NCBI GenBank assembly: GCA_937975725.1
Contig: CALJUL010000024.1
Location: 1 to 9,355 of the forward strand
Direction of reading: 5' to 3'
Source of the DNA: an uncultured Pseudoxanthomonas sp.
GTDB taxonomy: Bacteria > Pseudomonadota > Gammaproteobacteria > Xanthomonadales > Xanthomonadaceae
Length of the DNA: 9,355 bases
In this document: in pieces, positions 1 to 5,823 of the stretch
Layout: each line of letters begins with the position of its first letter
How positions within the stretch are numbered: position 1 is the first letter of the stretch
Made by a program: the position numbers and the translations under genes
Notes under the pieces: generated by a model
Told to the model about the DNA's origin: nothing
The model's database searches: none
Seen by the model: the letters and a program-made list of their open reading frames with translations, nothing else

Positions 1-77
1 GGGGAAAGGCGGACAAGCGTTCGGGCATGTTCATTGCGAGCGATTGTAGGCATAACCAACAACGACCGTCCGCTTTT

Positions 78-104
78 CCCCGGCCCCCGGCCCCTGCCCG
101 CCCC
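78..104 (-). repeat. G-run tract directly after the kup stop codon
   Basis: On the minus (transcribed) strand, five runs of three to five G follow the kup TGA without a gap. They are separated only by one- or two-base loops (C, CA, CC, CC). This satisfies the usual pattern for an intramolecular G-quadruplex in DNA or RNA. The tract contains no T-run, so it is not a classical intrinsic terminator. The same CC-GGGGG-CC motif recurs after yebC. Folding is inferred, not shown. Confidence 0.5.
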
Positions 105-2021
105 TCAGATCTCCACCTGCGCCCCCAGCTCCACCAGCCGGTTGCCGGGGATGCGGAAGAAGCCCGTGGCCGGCGCGGCGTTGCGGTGCATGAAGGCGAA
201 CAGCTTGTCGCGCCACACCGGCATGCCGCGACGGTAGCTGGCCACCACGTTCTCGCGGCTGGCGAAATAGGTGGTGTCCATCGGGTCGAAGTACACGCCG
301 CCGCGGTCGCAGGAACGCATCAGCGCCGCCGGCACGTCCGGCGTCTGCATGAAGCCGCAACGGATGATCACACGGTAGAAGTCCTCGCCGCCGATGGATT
401 CGATCTTCAGCGACTTCTCCGGCGGCACCAGCGGCACCGGCAGGGTCTCCACGGTCAGGAACACGTTGCGCTCGTGCAGCACCTTGTTGTGCTTGAGGTT
501 GTGCAACAGCGCGTGCGGCACCACGCCCTTCTGCGCGGTCAGGAACACCGCCGTGCCCTGCACCCGCACCGGCGGCGCCAGCATCAGCCCGGGCAGGAAG
601 GTGTCCAGGTGGATGCCGTCCTTGCGGATCTCCGCCGACAGCAGCTCGCGGCCGCGGCGCCAGGTGCGCATCAGGGTGAACAGCACGATGCCCAGCGCCA
701 CCGGGAACCACGCGCCCTGCAGCAGCTTGGCGCCGTTGGCGACCACGAAGCCCAAGTCGATCACGAAGAACACCACGCACAGCGCCAGTATCCAGTACTG
801 CGCGCGCGGCCACAGCGCGCGCGCCACCAGCGCCAGCAGCAGCGTGTCGATCAGCATGGTGGCCGAAACCGAGATGCCGTAGGCCACCGCCAGGTTGCTG
901 GAGCTGCGGAACACCAGCACCAGCAGGATCACCATCACCGCTAGCATCCAGTTGATGCCCGGCACGTAGATCTGGCCGATGGTGTCGTGCGAGGTGTGCT
1001 TGATGCGCATGCGCGGGATGTAGCCGAGCTGCATGGCCTGGCGCGAGACCGAATAGGCGCCGGTGATGACCGCCTGCGAGGCGATCACCGCGGCCATGGT
1101 CGCCAGCACGATCATCGGGTACAGCGCCCACCCCGGCACGGCCTCGTAGAACGGGTTCTTGACCGCGTCGGGGCGGTCCAGCACCAGCGCGCCCTGCCCC
1201 AGGTAGTTCAGCAGCAGGCACGGCAGCACGAAGAAGTACCACGCATGCCGGATCGGCCGCGCGCCGAAGTGGCCCATGTCCGCGTACAGCGCCTCGCCGC
1301 CGGTCACCGCCAGCACCACCGCGCCCAGGATGAACACCCCGTGCCAGCCGTGCTCGGCGAAGAAGCGGATGCCCCACAGCGGGTTGAACGCCTTCAGCAC
1401 TTCCGGCGCGTCCAGGATGTTCCAGGCGCCCACCGCCGCCAGCGCCAGGAACCACACCACCATGACCGGGCCGAACACCTTGCCCACTTTCTCTGTGCCG
1501 AAGCGCTGCGCCATGAACACCGCCACCAGCACCAGCAGGGTGATCGGCACGATGAAGTGGTGCAGCCCCGGCGCCGCGATCTCCAGGCCCTCGACCGCGC
1601 CGAGCACCGAGATGGCCGGGGTGATCACGCCGTCGCCGAAGAACAGCGAGGCGCCGAAGATGCCCAGGATGCCCACCGCGTACGCCGTGCGCGAGCCGGA
1701 CCTGAGCGTGCGCTGGGCCAGCGCCATCAGCGCCATGATGCCGCCCTCGCCCTCGTTGTCCGCGCGCATGATGATGGTGACGTACTTCAGCGTCACCACC
1801 ACCATCAGCGCCCAGAACGCCAGCGACAGCACGCCCAGCACGGTGTCGTGGTCGGCGGTCAGGCCGTAGTGCCCGGAGAAGGCTTCCTTCAGCGTGTACA
1901 GCGGACTGGTGCCGATGTCGCCGAACACCACGCCGATGGCGCCGAGCACCAGCGCCGGCATGCCGGCGTTGCCATGGCCGCCGTGGTCGGCCGGCGAAGA
2001 AGAAGAGGAAGGGCTGGACAT
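105..2021 (-). CDS. kup: Kup-family low-affinity K+ uptake transporter
   Basis: Inner-membrane potassium permease of the KUP/HAK/KT family, thought to work by K+/H+ symport. The 638 residues fit the family's usual length (about 620-630). The family motif GDIGTSPLY lies at residues 34-42, followed by ADNEGEGGI (87-95), FGDGVITPAISVL (128-140) and GGEALYADMGHFG (241-253). About twelve hydrophobic segments run from roughly residue 22 to 450, then a soluble cytoplasmic C-terminal domain (about 455-638). The N-terminus before the first membrane segment is a short serine-rich, His/Gly-containing tail. The ATG at 2021 has no clear Shine-Dalgarno sequence; Met21 is an alternative start just before the first membrane segment. 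The gene begins 65 bp after the ruvA stop on the same strand, so it may be cotranscribed with ruvA. No K+ sensor or riboswitch is visible upstream. Confidence 0.97.
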   Translation of the reverse strand: MSSPSSSSSPADHGGHGNAGMPALVLGAIGVVFGDIGTSPLYTLKEAFSGHYGLTADHDTVLGVLSLAFWALMVVVTLKYVTIIMRADNEGEGGIMALMALAQRTLRSGSRTAYAVGILGIFGASLFFGDGVITPAISVLGAVEGLEIAAPGLHHFIVPITLLVLVAVFMAQRFGTEKVGKVFGPVMVVWFLALAAVGAWNILDAPEVLKAFNPLWGIRFFAEHGWHGVFILGAVVLAVTGGEALYADMGHFGARPIRHAWYFFVLPCLLLNYLGQGALVLDRPDAVKNPFYEAVPGWALYPMIVLATMAAVIASQAVITGAYSVSRQAMQLGYIPRMRIKHTSHDTIGQIYVPGINWMLAVMVILLVLVFRSSSNLAVAYGISVSATMLIDTLLLALVARALWPRAQYWILALCVVFFVIDLGFVVANGAKLLQGAWFPVALGIVLFTLMRTWRRGRELLSAEIRKDGIHLDTFLPGLMLAPPVRVQGTAVFLTAQKGVVPHALLHNLKHNKVLHERNVFLTVETLPVPLVPPEKSLKIESIGGEDFYRVIIRCGFMQTPDVPAALMRSCDRGGVYFDPMDTTYFASRENVVASYRRGMPVWRDKLFAFMHRNAAPATGFFRIPGNRLVELGAQVEI

Positions 2022-2086
2022 GGCGGGCGGAGGGTAGCGCCGTAAAAGTGAAGGAAGGCTCTAGGCGGGCGTCGGCGCGGCGCGGC

Positions 2087-2674
2087 TCAGCGCAGGGCCG
2101 CCTGCAACGCCTTGCGGATGATCGTGGCGGCGTCGTCGCCGGCCGCGGTGGCGTCGCGCGCCATGCGCACGGCCTCGGCCGGCTTGTAGCCCAGTTGCTG
2201 CAGGGCGATCGCCGCCTCGGACTGCGGATCGGCCGGCAGCGCGGTCGCGCCTCCCACGCCGCCACCTATCAGGTCCGCGGCGCGGTCGCGCAGTTCCACC
2301 ACCATGCGCTCGGCGGTCTTCTTGCCGATGCCGGGGATGCGCGTCAGCGCGGCGGTGTCGCCGGCCTGCACCATGCGCGCGAACTCGTCCACGCTGGCGC
2401 CGGACAGCACCGCCAGCGCGATCTTCGCGCCGATGCCGCTGACCTTCTGCACGTCGCGGAACAGCCTGCGCTCGCCCTCGCGCAGGAAGCCGTACAGCGA
2501 CACGCTGTCCTCCTTCTGCGCGTAATGGGTGAACAACAGCACCTCGCGCCCCACGTCGGGCAGGTCGTAGAAGGTGCTCATCGGCGCTTCGAGCTCATAG
2601 CCCACGCCGCCGACGTCGATCACCAGCCAGGGCGGGGACTTGTAGGCGAGGATGCCGCGGAGGCGACCGATCAT
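2087..2674 (-). CDS. ruvA: Holliday junction branch-migration protein RuvA
   Basis: RuvA binds four-way DNA junctions as a tetramer and loads the RuvB motor for branch migration. At 195 residues it is normal for the family. It opens with the characteristic MIGRLRG, and the N-terminal OB-fold spans about 1-64. Glu55-Asp56 match the acidic-pin residues of the E. coli protein. Two helix-hairpin-helix motifs follow: VSGIGAKIAL (78-87) and IPGIGKKTAERM (113-124). A Gly/Ala-rich linker (about 136-149) leads to the C-terminal RuvB-binding domain (about 150-195). The ATG start has a good AGGAG seven bases upstream (2682-2686). It lies 196 bp after ruvC and 65 bp before kup. The RuvB partner gene is not in the window. 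Confidence 0.97.
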   Translation of the reverse strand: MIGRLRGILAYKSPPWLVIDVGGVGYELEAPMSTFYDLPDVGREVLLFTHYAQKEDSVSLYGFLREGERRLFRDVQKVSGIGAKIALAVLSGASVDEFARMVQAGDTAALTRIPGIGKKTAERMVVELRDRAADLIGGGVGGATALPADPQSEAAIALQQLGYKPAEAVRMARDATAAGDDAATIIRKALQAALR

Positions 2675-2695
2675 GGGGTGGCTCCTGCGTTTCCC

Positions 2696-2728
2696 TTCTC
2701 CCGTCGGGAGAAAGTGGCGCGAAGCGCC
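2696..2728. repeat. Double-hairpin intergenic palindrome upstream of ruvA
   Basis: Two adjacent perfect inverted repeats. TTCTCCC (2696-2702) pairs with GGGAGAA (2706-2712) around a three-base loop. GGCGC (2716-2720) pairs with GCGCC (2724-2728) around a GAA loop, followed by GGATGAGGGG. From memory, this layout (a CTCCC/GGGAG hairpin, a second GC hairpin, then GGATGAGGG) recurs in intergenic regions of Xanthomonadaceae and other proteobacteria. It lies just upstream of the ruvA Shine-Dalgarno sequence and would be in the leader of its mRNA. Confidence 0.6.
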
Positions 2729-2811
2729 GGATGAGGGGCGAACGGAGTCGTTAACGGCGAACAGCGGAACGCGGACCGCCGCATGAATGGTTGATCATTC
2801 CGGCTTCGATC

Positions 2812-2847
2812 CCCCTCTCCCCAACCCCTCTCCCGTGGGGAGAGGGG
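2812..2847. repeat. CCCCTCTCCC hairpin element downstream of ruvC
   Basis: A perfect ten-base-pair stem: CCCCTCTCCC at 2825-2834 pairs with its complement at 2838-2847 around a three-base loop. A second copy of the left arm starts at 2812, so two alternative stems are possible. It begins 23 bp after the ruvC stop on the transcribed strand, but the flank is G-rich rather than T-rich. It is therefore better read as a dispersed palindrome, possibly stabilising the ruvC 3' end, than as a rho-independent terminator. The rest of the ruvC-ruvA gap shows nothing else. Confidence 0.55.
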
Positions 2848-2870
2848 CTCGGTCAGCGCACGCGTACCGC

Positions 2871-3455
2871 TCATTTCCTGCTCCAGGCCAATTGCGAACT
2901 CACGCCCAGCCGCTTCGCGGTGGCGCGCACGTGCGCATGGGTGATGGCGACGGCCAGCGCGTCGGCGGCGTCGGACTGCAGCTTGCCGTGCAGGTTGAGC
3001 ATGATGCCGACCATGTGCTGGATCTGGGTCTTCTCCGCGCTGCCGCGGCCGACCACGGCCAGCTTCACTTCCTTGGCCGCGTACTCGTGCACCGGCAGGT
3101 CGCGCAGCACCACCGCGCTGATGGCGGCGCCGCGCGCCTGGCCCAGCTTCAGGGCCGAATCGGGATTGCGCGCCATGAACACCCGCTCGATCGCCACTTC
3201 GTCCGGCCCCCAGGTGGCGATGATCTCGCCCAGCCCGTCCAGCAGCCGGCGCAGCCGCTGCGGAAAATCGTCCGCACCCAGCAGCACCAGCGGAGCGTGG
3301 TGGACGTGCGTGACCTTGCCCGCCGCATCGACGTCGATGATGCCGACGCCGGTGCGCTGCGAGCCGGGATCGATGCCGAGGATGCGGGTGCAGCCGGAAC
3401 CACGGGCCGGGGACTGGGAACCGGTGGATGCGGAGCGCGGGGAGTCGGAAGCCAA
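2871..3455 (-). CDS. ruvC: Holliday junction resolvase RuvC, with anomalous 5' end
   Basis: RuvC is the dimeric Mg2+-dependent endonuclease that cuts Holliday junctions with RuvAB. Counting from TTG at 3455 the protein has 194 residues. The RNase H-like fold begins at RILGIDPGS (residue 24 on) and keeps all four catalytic acids: Asp29, Glu90, Asp162 and Asp165, equivalent to E. coli D7, E66, D138 and D141. From Thr23 to the end there are 172 residues, matching the usual length of about 173. The odd part is the start. Family members normally begin with Met just before TRIL, but this position is TGC (Cys22). No ATG or GTG is in frame upstream, and the frame closes at a TGA at 3477-3479. TTG at 3455 is the only common start codon, has no Shine-Dalgarno sequence, and adds a Ser/Pro-rich leader coded by a repeat. 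Gene identity is certain; the start is not. Confidence 0.92.
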   Translation of the reverse strand: MASDSPRSASTGSQSPARGSGCTRILGIDPGSQRTGVGIIDVDAAGKVTHVHHAPLVLLGADDFPQRLRRLLDGLGEIIATWGPDEVAIERVFMARNPDSALKLGQARGAAISAVVLRDLPVHEYAAKEVKLAVVGRGSAEKTQIQHMVGIMLNLHGKLQSDAADALAVAITHAHVRATAKRLGVSSQLAWSRK

Positions 3456-3542
3456 GAGGGAGAGTCCGCTGGTGGCTCAGGCACGGGCACGGACGATGCA
3501 GAAACCGGATAGCCCGGCCCCTGGCCCCCGGTCCCCGGTTCC
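3396..3542. repeat. Degenerate inverted pair of a 29-bp G/C-run repeat spanning the ruvC 5' end
   Basis: The 29 bases at 3396-3424 and the reverse complement of 3514-3542 align without gaps at 21 of 29 positions. Both begin GGAACC and end CCGG, with several GGG/GGGG runs between. The arms enclose about 89 bp of intergenic DNA. The left arm ends six bases short of the codons for the conserved RuvC residues TRIL, so it codes for most of the unusual RuvC leader. The run pattern resembles the GGGNATC-type repeats known to be abundant in Xanthomonas, but that relation is from memory. Confidence 0.45.
3513..3536 (-). repeat. G-quadruplex-capable tract after the yebC stop codon
   Basis: Four G-runs on the minus strand (four, five, four and three G) separated by loops ACC, CCA and CC. 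The tract starts ten bases downstream of the yebC TGA. Its core, GGGGG flanked by CC, is shared with the tract after kup at 78-104. It could slow polymerase or protect the yebC mRNA 3' end. No T-run follows. Confidence 0.5.
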
Positions 3543-3546
3543 GGCC

Positions 3547-4278
3547 TCAGGCATACGCATCCGCGCCCAGGTCCGCGTTGGAATACACGTCCTGCACGTC
3601 GTCCAGGTCTTCCAGCATGTCGAGCAGCTTCTTGACCTGCACGGCGGTCTCGCCCTGCACGGCGATGTCGTTGTCGGCGCGGAAGGTGATCTCGGCGTGG
3701 TCGGGCGCCAGGCCGGCGGCGGTCATGGCGTCCTTGACCGCCTGGAAGGCGTCCGGCGCGGTGACCACGTCGACGGAACCGTCGTCGGGATAGGCCACGA
3801 TGTCGTCGGCGCCGGCCTCGATGGCGGCTTCGGTGATTTTCTCCTCGTCCGCGCCGGGGGCGTAGCTCAGCACGCCCAGGCGCTTGAACATGAAGGCCAC
3901 CGAGCCCTCGGTGCCCATGTTGCCACCGCACTTGGAAAAGGCGTGGCGCACGTCGGCCACGGTGCGCACGCGGTTGTCGGTCAGGCAGTCCACGATCACC
4001 GCCACGCCGCCGGGGGCGTAGCCCTCGTAGCGGACCTCTTCGTAGACCACGCCTTCCAGTTCGCCGGTGGCCTTCTTGATGGCGCGCTCGATCACGTCCT
4101 TGGACATGTTGGACGCCAGGCCCTTGTCCACCGCCGCGCGCAGGCGCGGGTTGTTGGTCGGGTCGCCGCCGCCGGCGCGGGCCGCCACGCCGATCTCGCG
4201 GATGATCTTGGTGAAGATCTTGCCGCGCTTGGCGTCGGTGGCGTTCTTGCGGGCTTCGATGGACGGGCCTCTACCCAT
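3547..4278 (-). CDS. yebC: YebC/PmpR-family protein (TACO1 homologue)
   Basis: The family was long annotated as DNA-binding transcriptional regulators (PmpR in Pseudomonas). More recent work on bacterial YebC and mitochondrial TACO1 points to a ribosome-associated factor that relieves stalling on proline-rich stretches. The 243 residues match the usual length. Visible family features are DAKRGKIFTKIIREI (15-29), GGGDPTNNPRLRAA (36-49), VRTVADVRHAFSKCGGN (104-120), GTEGSVAFMF (122-131) and MLEDLDDVQDVY (221-232). The N-terminus is MGRGPSIEARK instead of the common MAGHSKW opening, a variant I recall from Xanthomonas. The ATG at 4278 has a modest GGAAG five bases upstream. Its own promoter lies at 4313-4318. 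In many gammaproteobacteria yebC sits directly between aspS and ruvC; here three genes separate it from aspS. Confidence 0.96.
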   Translation of the reverse strand: MGRGPSIEARKNATDAKRGKIFTKIIREIGVAARAGGGDPTNNPRLRAAVDKGLASNMSKDVIERAIKKATGELEGVVYEEVRYEGYAPGGVAVIVDCLTDNRVRTVADVRHAFSKCGGNMGTEGSVAFMFKRLGVLSYAPGADEEKITEAAIEAGADDIVAYPDDGSVDVVTAPDAFQAVKDAMTAAGLAPDHAEITFRADNDIAVQGETAVQVKKLLDMLEDLDDVQDVYSNADLGADAYA

Positions 4279-4312
4279 GGGGACTTCCGTAGTGCGCTGA
4301 ACGAGGGCGCGG

Positions 4313-4318
4313 ATTATA
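4313..4318 (-). promoter_or_regulatory. Sigma-70 -10 box for yebC-ruvC-ruvA
   Basis: A perfect TATAAT on the minus strand, 34 bp upstream of the yebC ATG, in a short A/T island within very GC-rich DNA. Transcription would start near 4306 and give a leader of under 30 nt. No good TTGACA-like -35 is present at 16-18 bp spacing (the bases there read CGCCTT or similar), so recognition would depend mainly on the -10. It lies in the 72-bp gap after the hydrolase gene and suggests that yebC starts a new transcription unit. Confidence 0.6.
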
Positions 4319-4350
4319 CCGGGGGCCGGCCGCGGAAGGCGGCGCGGGCC

Positions 4351-4980
4351 TCAGGCGAAGCGGCCCTCGCGCAGGAAGGTGGCCGCCTGCCGCGCGGCGT
4401 CGGCCGAGAACACCAGCCCGGTATGGCTGGCGGGCACCACGCAGTGCGCGGCCAGGCCGGGCAGGCGGGTTTCCGACAGCGCCACGGTGCCGTCGGATTC
4501 GCCGTCGAAGCGCGCCAGCAGCCGCCCCACGCCGCGCGCCACGTTGCCGGCCACCATGCCCACGGGCACGTCCCCCTCCCAGGCCGGGCAGCCGGCCTGC
4601 AGCAGCGACCCGCTGCGTCCCAGCAGGGGCGCGGTCCAGCCGCGCTGCGCCAGGCTGCGCGCGGCGCCGCTGCCGCACAGGGGCGAGCCCAGGCAGACCA
4701 TCCGCGGCACCGGCAGGTCCGGCGCGCGCCGCAGCGCCTCCAGCCCCACCAGTCCACCCAGGCTGTGCCCGACCAGATGCACCGGCGGCCCGCCGCGCAG
4801 GCGCCGGATCAACTCGCCGATGGCCGGCTCCGGCCCGCCGAGGATGCTCGGGTAGCCGAACACCTCCACCTCGAAGCCGTGCCCGTGCAGCCGCCGCGCC
4901 AGCGGCGCCAGCCACGACCGCGCGTTCCAGATGCCGTGCAGCAGCAGGATGCGGTGCACGGACTCGTTCGATTTACTCAT
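4351..4980 (-). CDS. Small alpha/beta-fold hydrolase
   Basis: A 209-residue protein of the alpha/beta hydrolase superfamily, probably an esterase- or lipase-like serine hydrolase; the substrate is unknown. The first strand and oxyanion-hole region is ILLLHGIWN (11-19). The nucleophile elbow GHSLGG is at 71-76, with Ser73 the likely nucleophile. Asp163 (in ESDGTV) and His186 (in SHTGLV) are well placed to complete the triad. The lid region is short. No signal peptide or membrane segment is visible, so it should be cytoplasmic. The reading frame stays open far upstream, but family-like sequence begins at the ATG at 4980. The Shine-Dalgarno there is poor. The gene ends 72 bp before yebC and starts 173 bp after the acetyltransferase gene. 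It is not part of the usual aspS-yebC-ruv cluster, so it is probably a lineage-specific insertion. Confidence 0.88.
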   Translation of the reverse strand: MSKSNESVHRILLLHGIWNARSWLAPLARRLHGHGFEVEVFGYPSILGGPEPAIGELIRRLRGGPPVHLVGHSLGGLVGLEALRRAPDLPVPRMVCLGSPLCGSGAARSLAQRGWTAPLLGRSGSLLQAGCPAWEGDVPVGMVAGNVARGVGRLLARFDGESDGTVALSETRLPGLAAHCVVPASHTGLVFSADAARQAATFLREGRFA

Positions 4981-5153
4981 GCCCACAGTGTCGGACAAGC
5001 CATTGGCCTCTTCCAGTCCATCAATGAATGCGGCTACAGGGATGCGAAGCGCGGTATCCGGCCGCAGCAATGCCGGATTTGCTTCATTCCGGGGTTTTGC
5101 TGGCTGTGGTTGCCGGTCGAGCGGAGCACCGCGAACCGGGCGAACGCCGCCGG
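4981..5153. other. Intergenic leader of the hydrolase gene, lower GC than its surroundings
   Basis: 173 bp between the acetyltransferase stop and the hydrolase start. By hand count, positions 4961-5110 are about 56% GC, clearly below the neighbouring genes, as expected for a control region. I find no convincing -35/-10 pair, operator palindrome or RNA gene in it. CCGGA (5073-5077) and TCCGG (5088-5092) form a five-base inverted repeat with a ten-base loop, which is too short to interpret. Confidence 0.4.
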
Positions 5154-5672
5154 TCACGCCGACGCCGGGCGCCGCAGGATGAATTCGTCGTCCAGCGTGT
5201 TGCCGACCGCGAACTTGTAGCCGCCGACGTGCCGGAATCCCTGGCGCTCGTAGAACCGCTGCGCGCCGAAGTTCTCCGACCACACGCCGATCCACAGCGT
5301 GCGCGGGCCGTCGCGCAGCAGCCAGCGCTCGGCCTCGGCGAACAGGCGGCCGCCCCAACCGCCGTTCTGGTGCGACTTCAGCACGTAGAGACGCTTCAGT
5401 TCGCCGTCGCCGGCCCGCACCTCGGGATGCGGCAGGCCGCAGGGGCCGGCGGCGGCATGGCCGACCGCCACGCCGTCGTCTTCCAGCAGCCAGACCGCGT
5501 AATCCGGGTGCGAGAGGATGGTGCGCTGCTTGCCGGCGTCGTAGGCGTCGGCGAGGAAGAAGGCCAGGTCTTCCGGCGGATACAGATGGCCGAAGGTCTC
5601 GGTGAAGGTACGCGCTGCCAGGTCCGACAGGACCGGGGCGTCTTCGGCGGTGGCGCGGCGGATGGCGAGCAT
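5154..5672 (-). CDS. GNAT-family N-acetyltransferase
   Basis: Predicted acetyl-CoA-dependent acetyltransferase of the GNAT fold; the acceptor (protein N-terminus, small amine or antibiotic) cannot be told from sequence. From the ATG at 5672 it has 172 residues. The N-terminal LAIRRATAEDAPVLSDLA is typical GNAT strand 1/helix 1. ELKRLYV (about 91-97) is strand 4, and QNGGWGG (about 102-108) is the Q-x-x-G-x-G/A pyrophosphate-binding loop. LWIGVWSENFGAQRFYERQGF (about 126-146) contains the conserved Asn and Tyr of strand 5 and the following helix. A GTG at 5678 would add two residues. Neither start has a clear Shine-Dalgarno sequence. The leader is occupied by a REP doublet ending only about 16 bp upstream of the ATG. 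The gene is cytoplasmic, in the same orientation as its neighbours, and not part of the conserved aspS-ruv core. Confidence 0.92.
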   Translation of the reverse strand: MLAIRRATAEDAPVLSDLAARTFTETFGHLYPPEDLAFFLADAYDAGKQRTILSHPDYAVWLLEDDGVAVGHAAAGPCGLPHPEVRAGDGELKRLYVLKSHQNGGWGGRLFAEAERWLLRDGPRTLWIGVWSENFGAQRFYERQGFRHVGGYKFAVGNTLDDEFILRRPASA

Positions 5673-5687
5673 GGACACAGGGTCATT

Positions 5688-5818
5688 GTAGGAGGGGCTT
5701 CAGCCCCGACCGCAGAATACGGCCAGCTTCACCGTCCGGACATGCCGCGGCACGCGGCGTCGGCAGACACATACCTTCCGGTCCCCGAATGTGCGTCGGG
5801 GCTGAAGCCCCTCCTGCA
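5688..5818. repeat. REP doublet (REPIN) with GTAG-type ends
   Basis: Two copies of a REP-like palindrome in inverted orientation. A 21-base segment at 5690-5710 is repeated exactly as its reverse complement at 5794-5814, enclosing about 83 bp of unrelated sequence. Each copy folds on its own: GGGGC at 5694-5698 pairs with GCCCC at 5703-5707 around TTCA. The left copy is preceded by GTAG (5688-5691), the hallmark tetranucleotide of RAYT-mobilised REPs such as Stenotrophomonas SMAG elements. The right copy carries GCAG in the mirrored position. Total length (about 130 bp) and geometry match REPINs. It nearly fills the gap between the acidic-protein gene and the acetyltransferase gene. No RAYT transposase is encoded here, so mobilisation would act in trans. 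Confidence 0.8.
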
Positions 5819-5823
5819 GGGCC

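Noticed and set aside
1..34. Possible start of a further leftward gene (ATG at 34 or 28) at the left edge, perhaps ruvB
   Set aside because: Only about ten codons are visible, the residues do not resemble RuvB openings known to me, and no Shine-Dalgarno sequence is present.
4977..5021. A 14-codon upstream ORF whose TGA overlaps the hydrolase ATG (ATGA)
   Set aside because: The overlap looks like translational coupling, but no ribosome site precedes the small ORF and such short frames arise by chance.
2791..5220. An 809-codon open frame on the plus strand across ruvC, yebC and the hydrolase
   Set aside because: Antisense to three recognisable genes, with low-complexity His/Arg/Ala-rich translation and no ribosome site.
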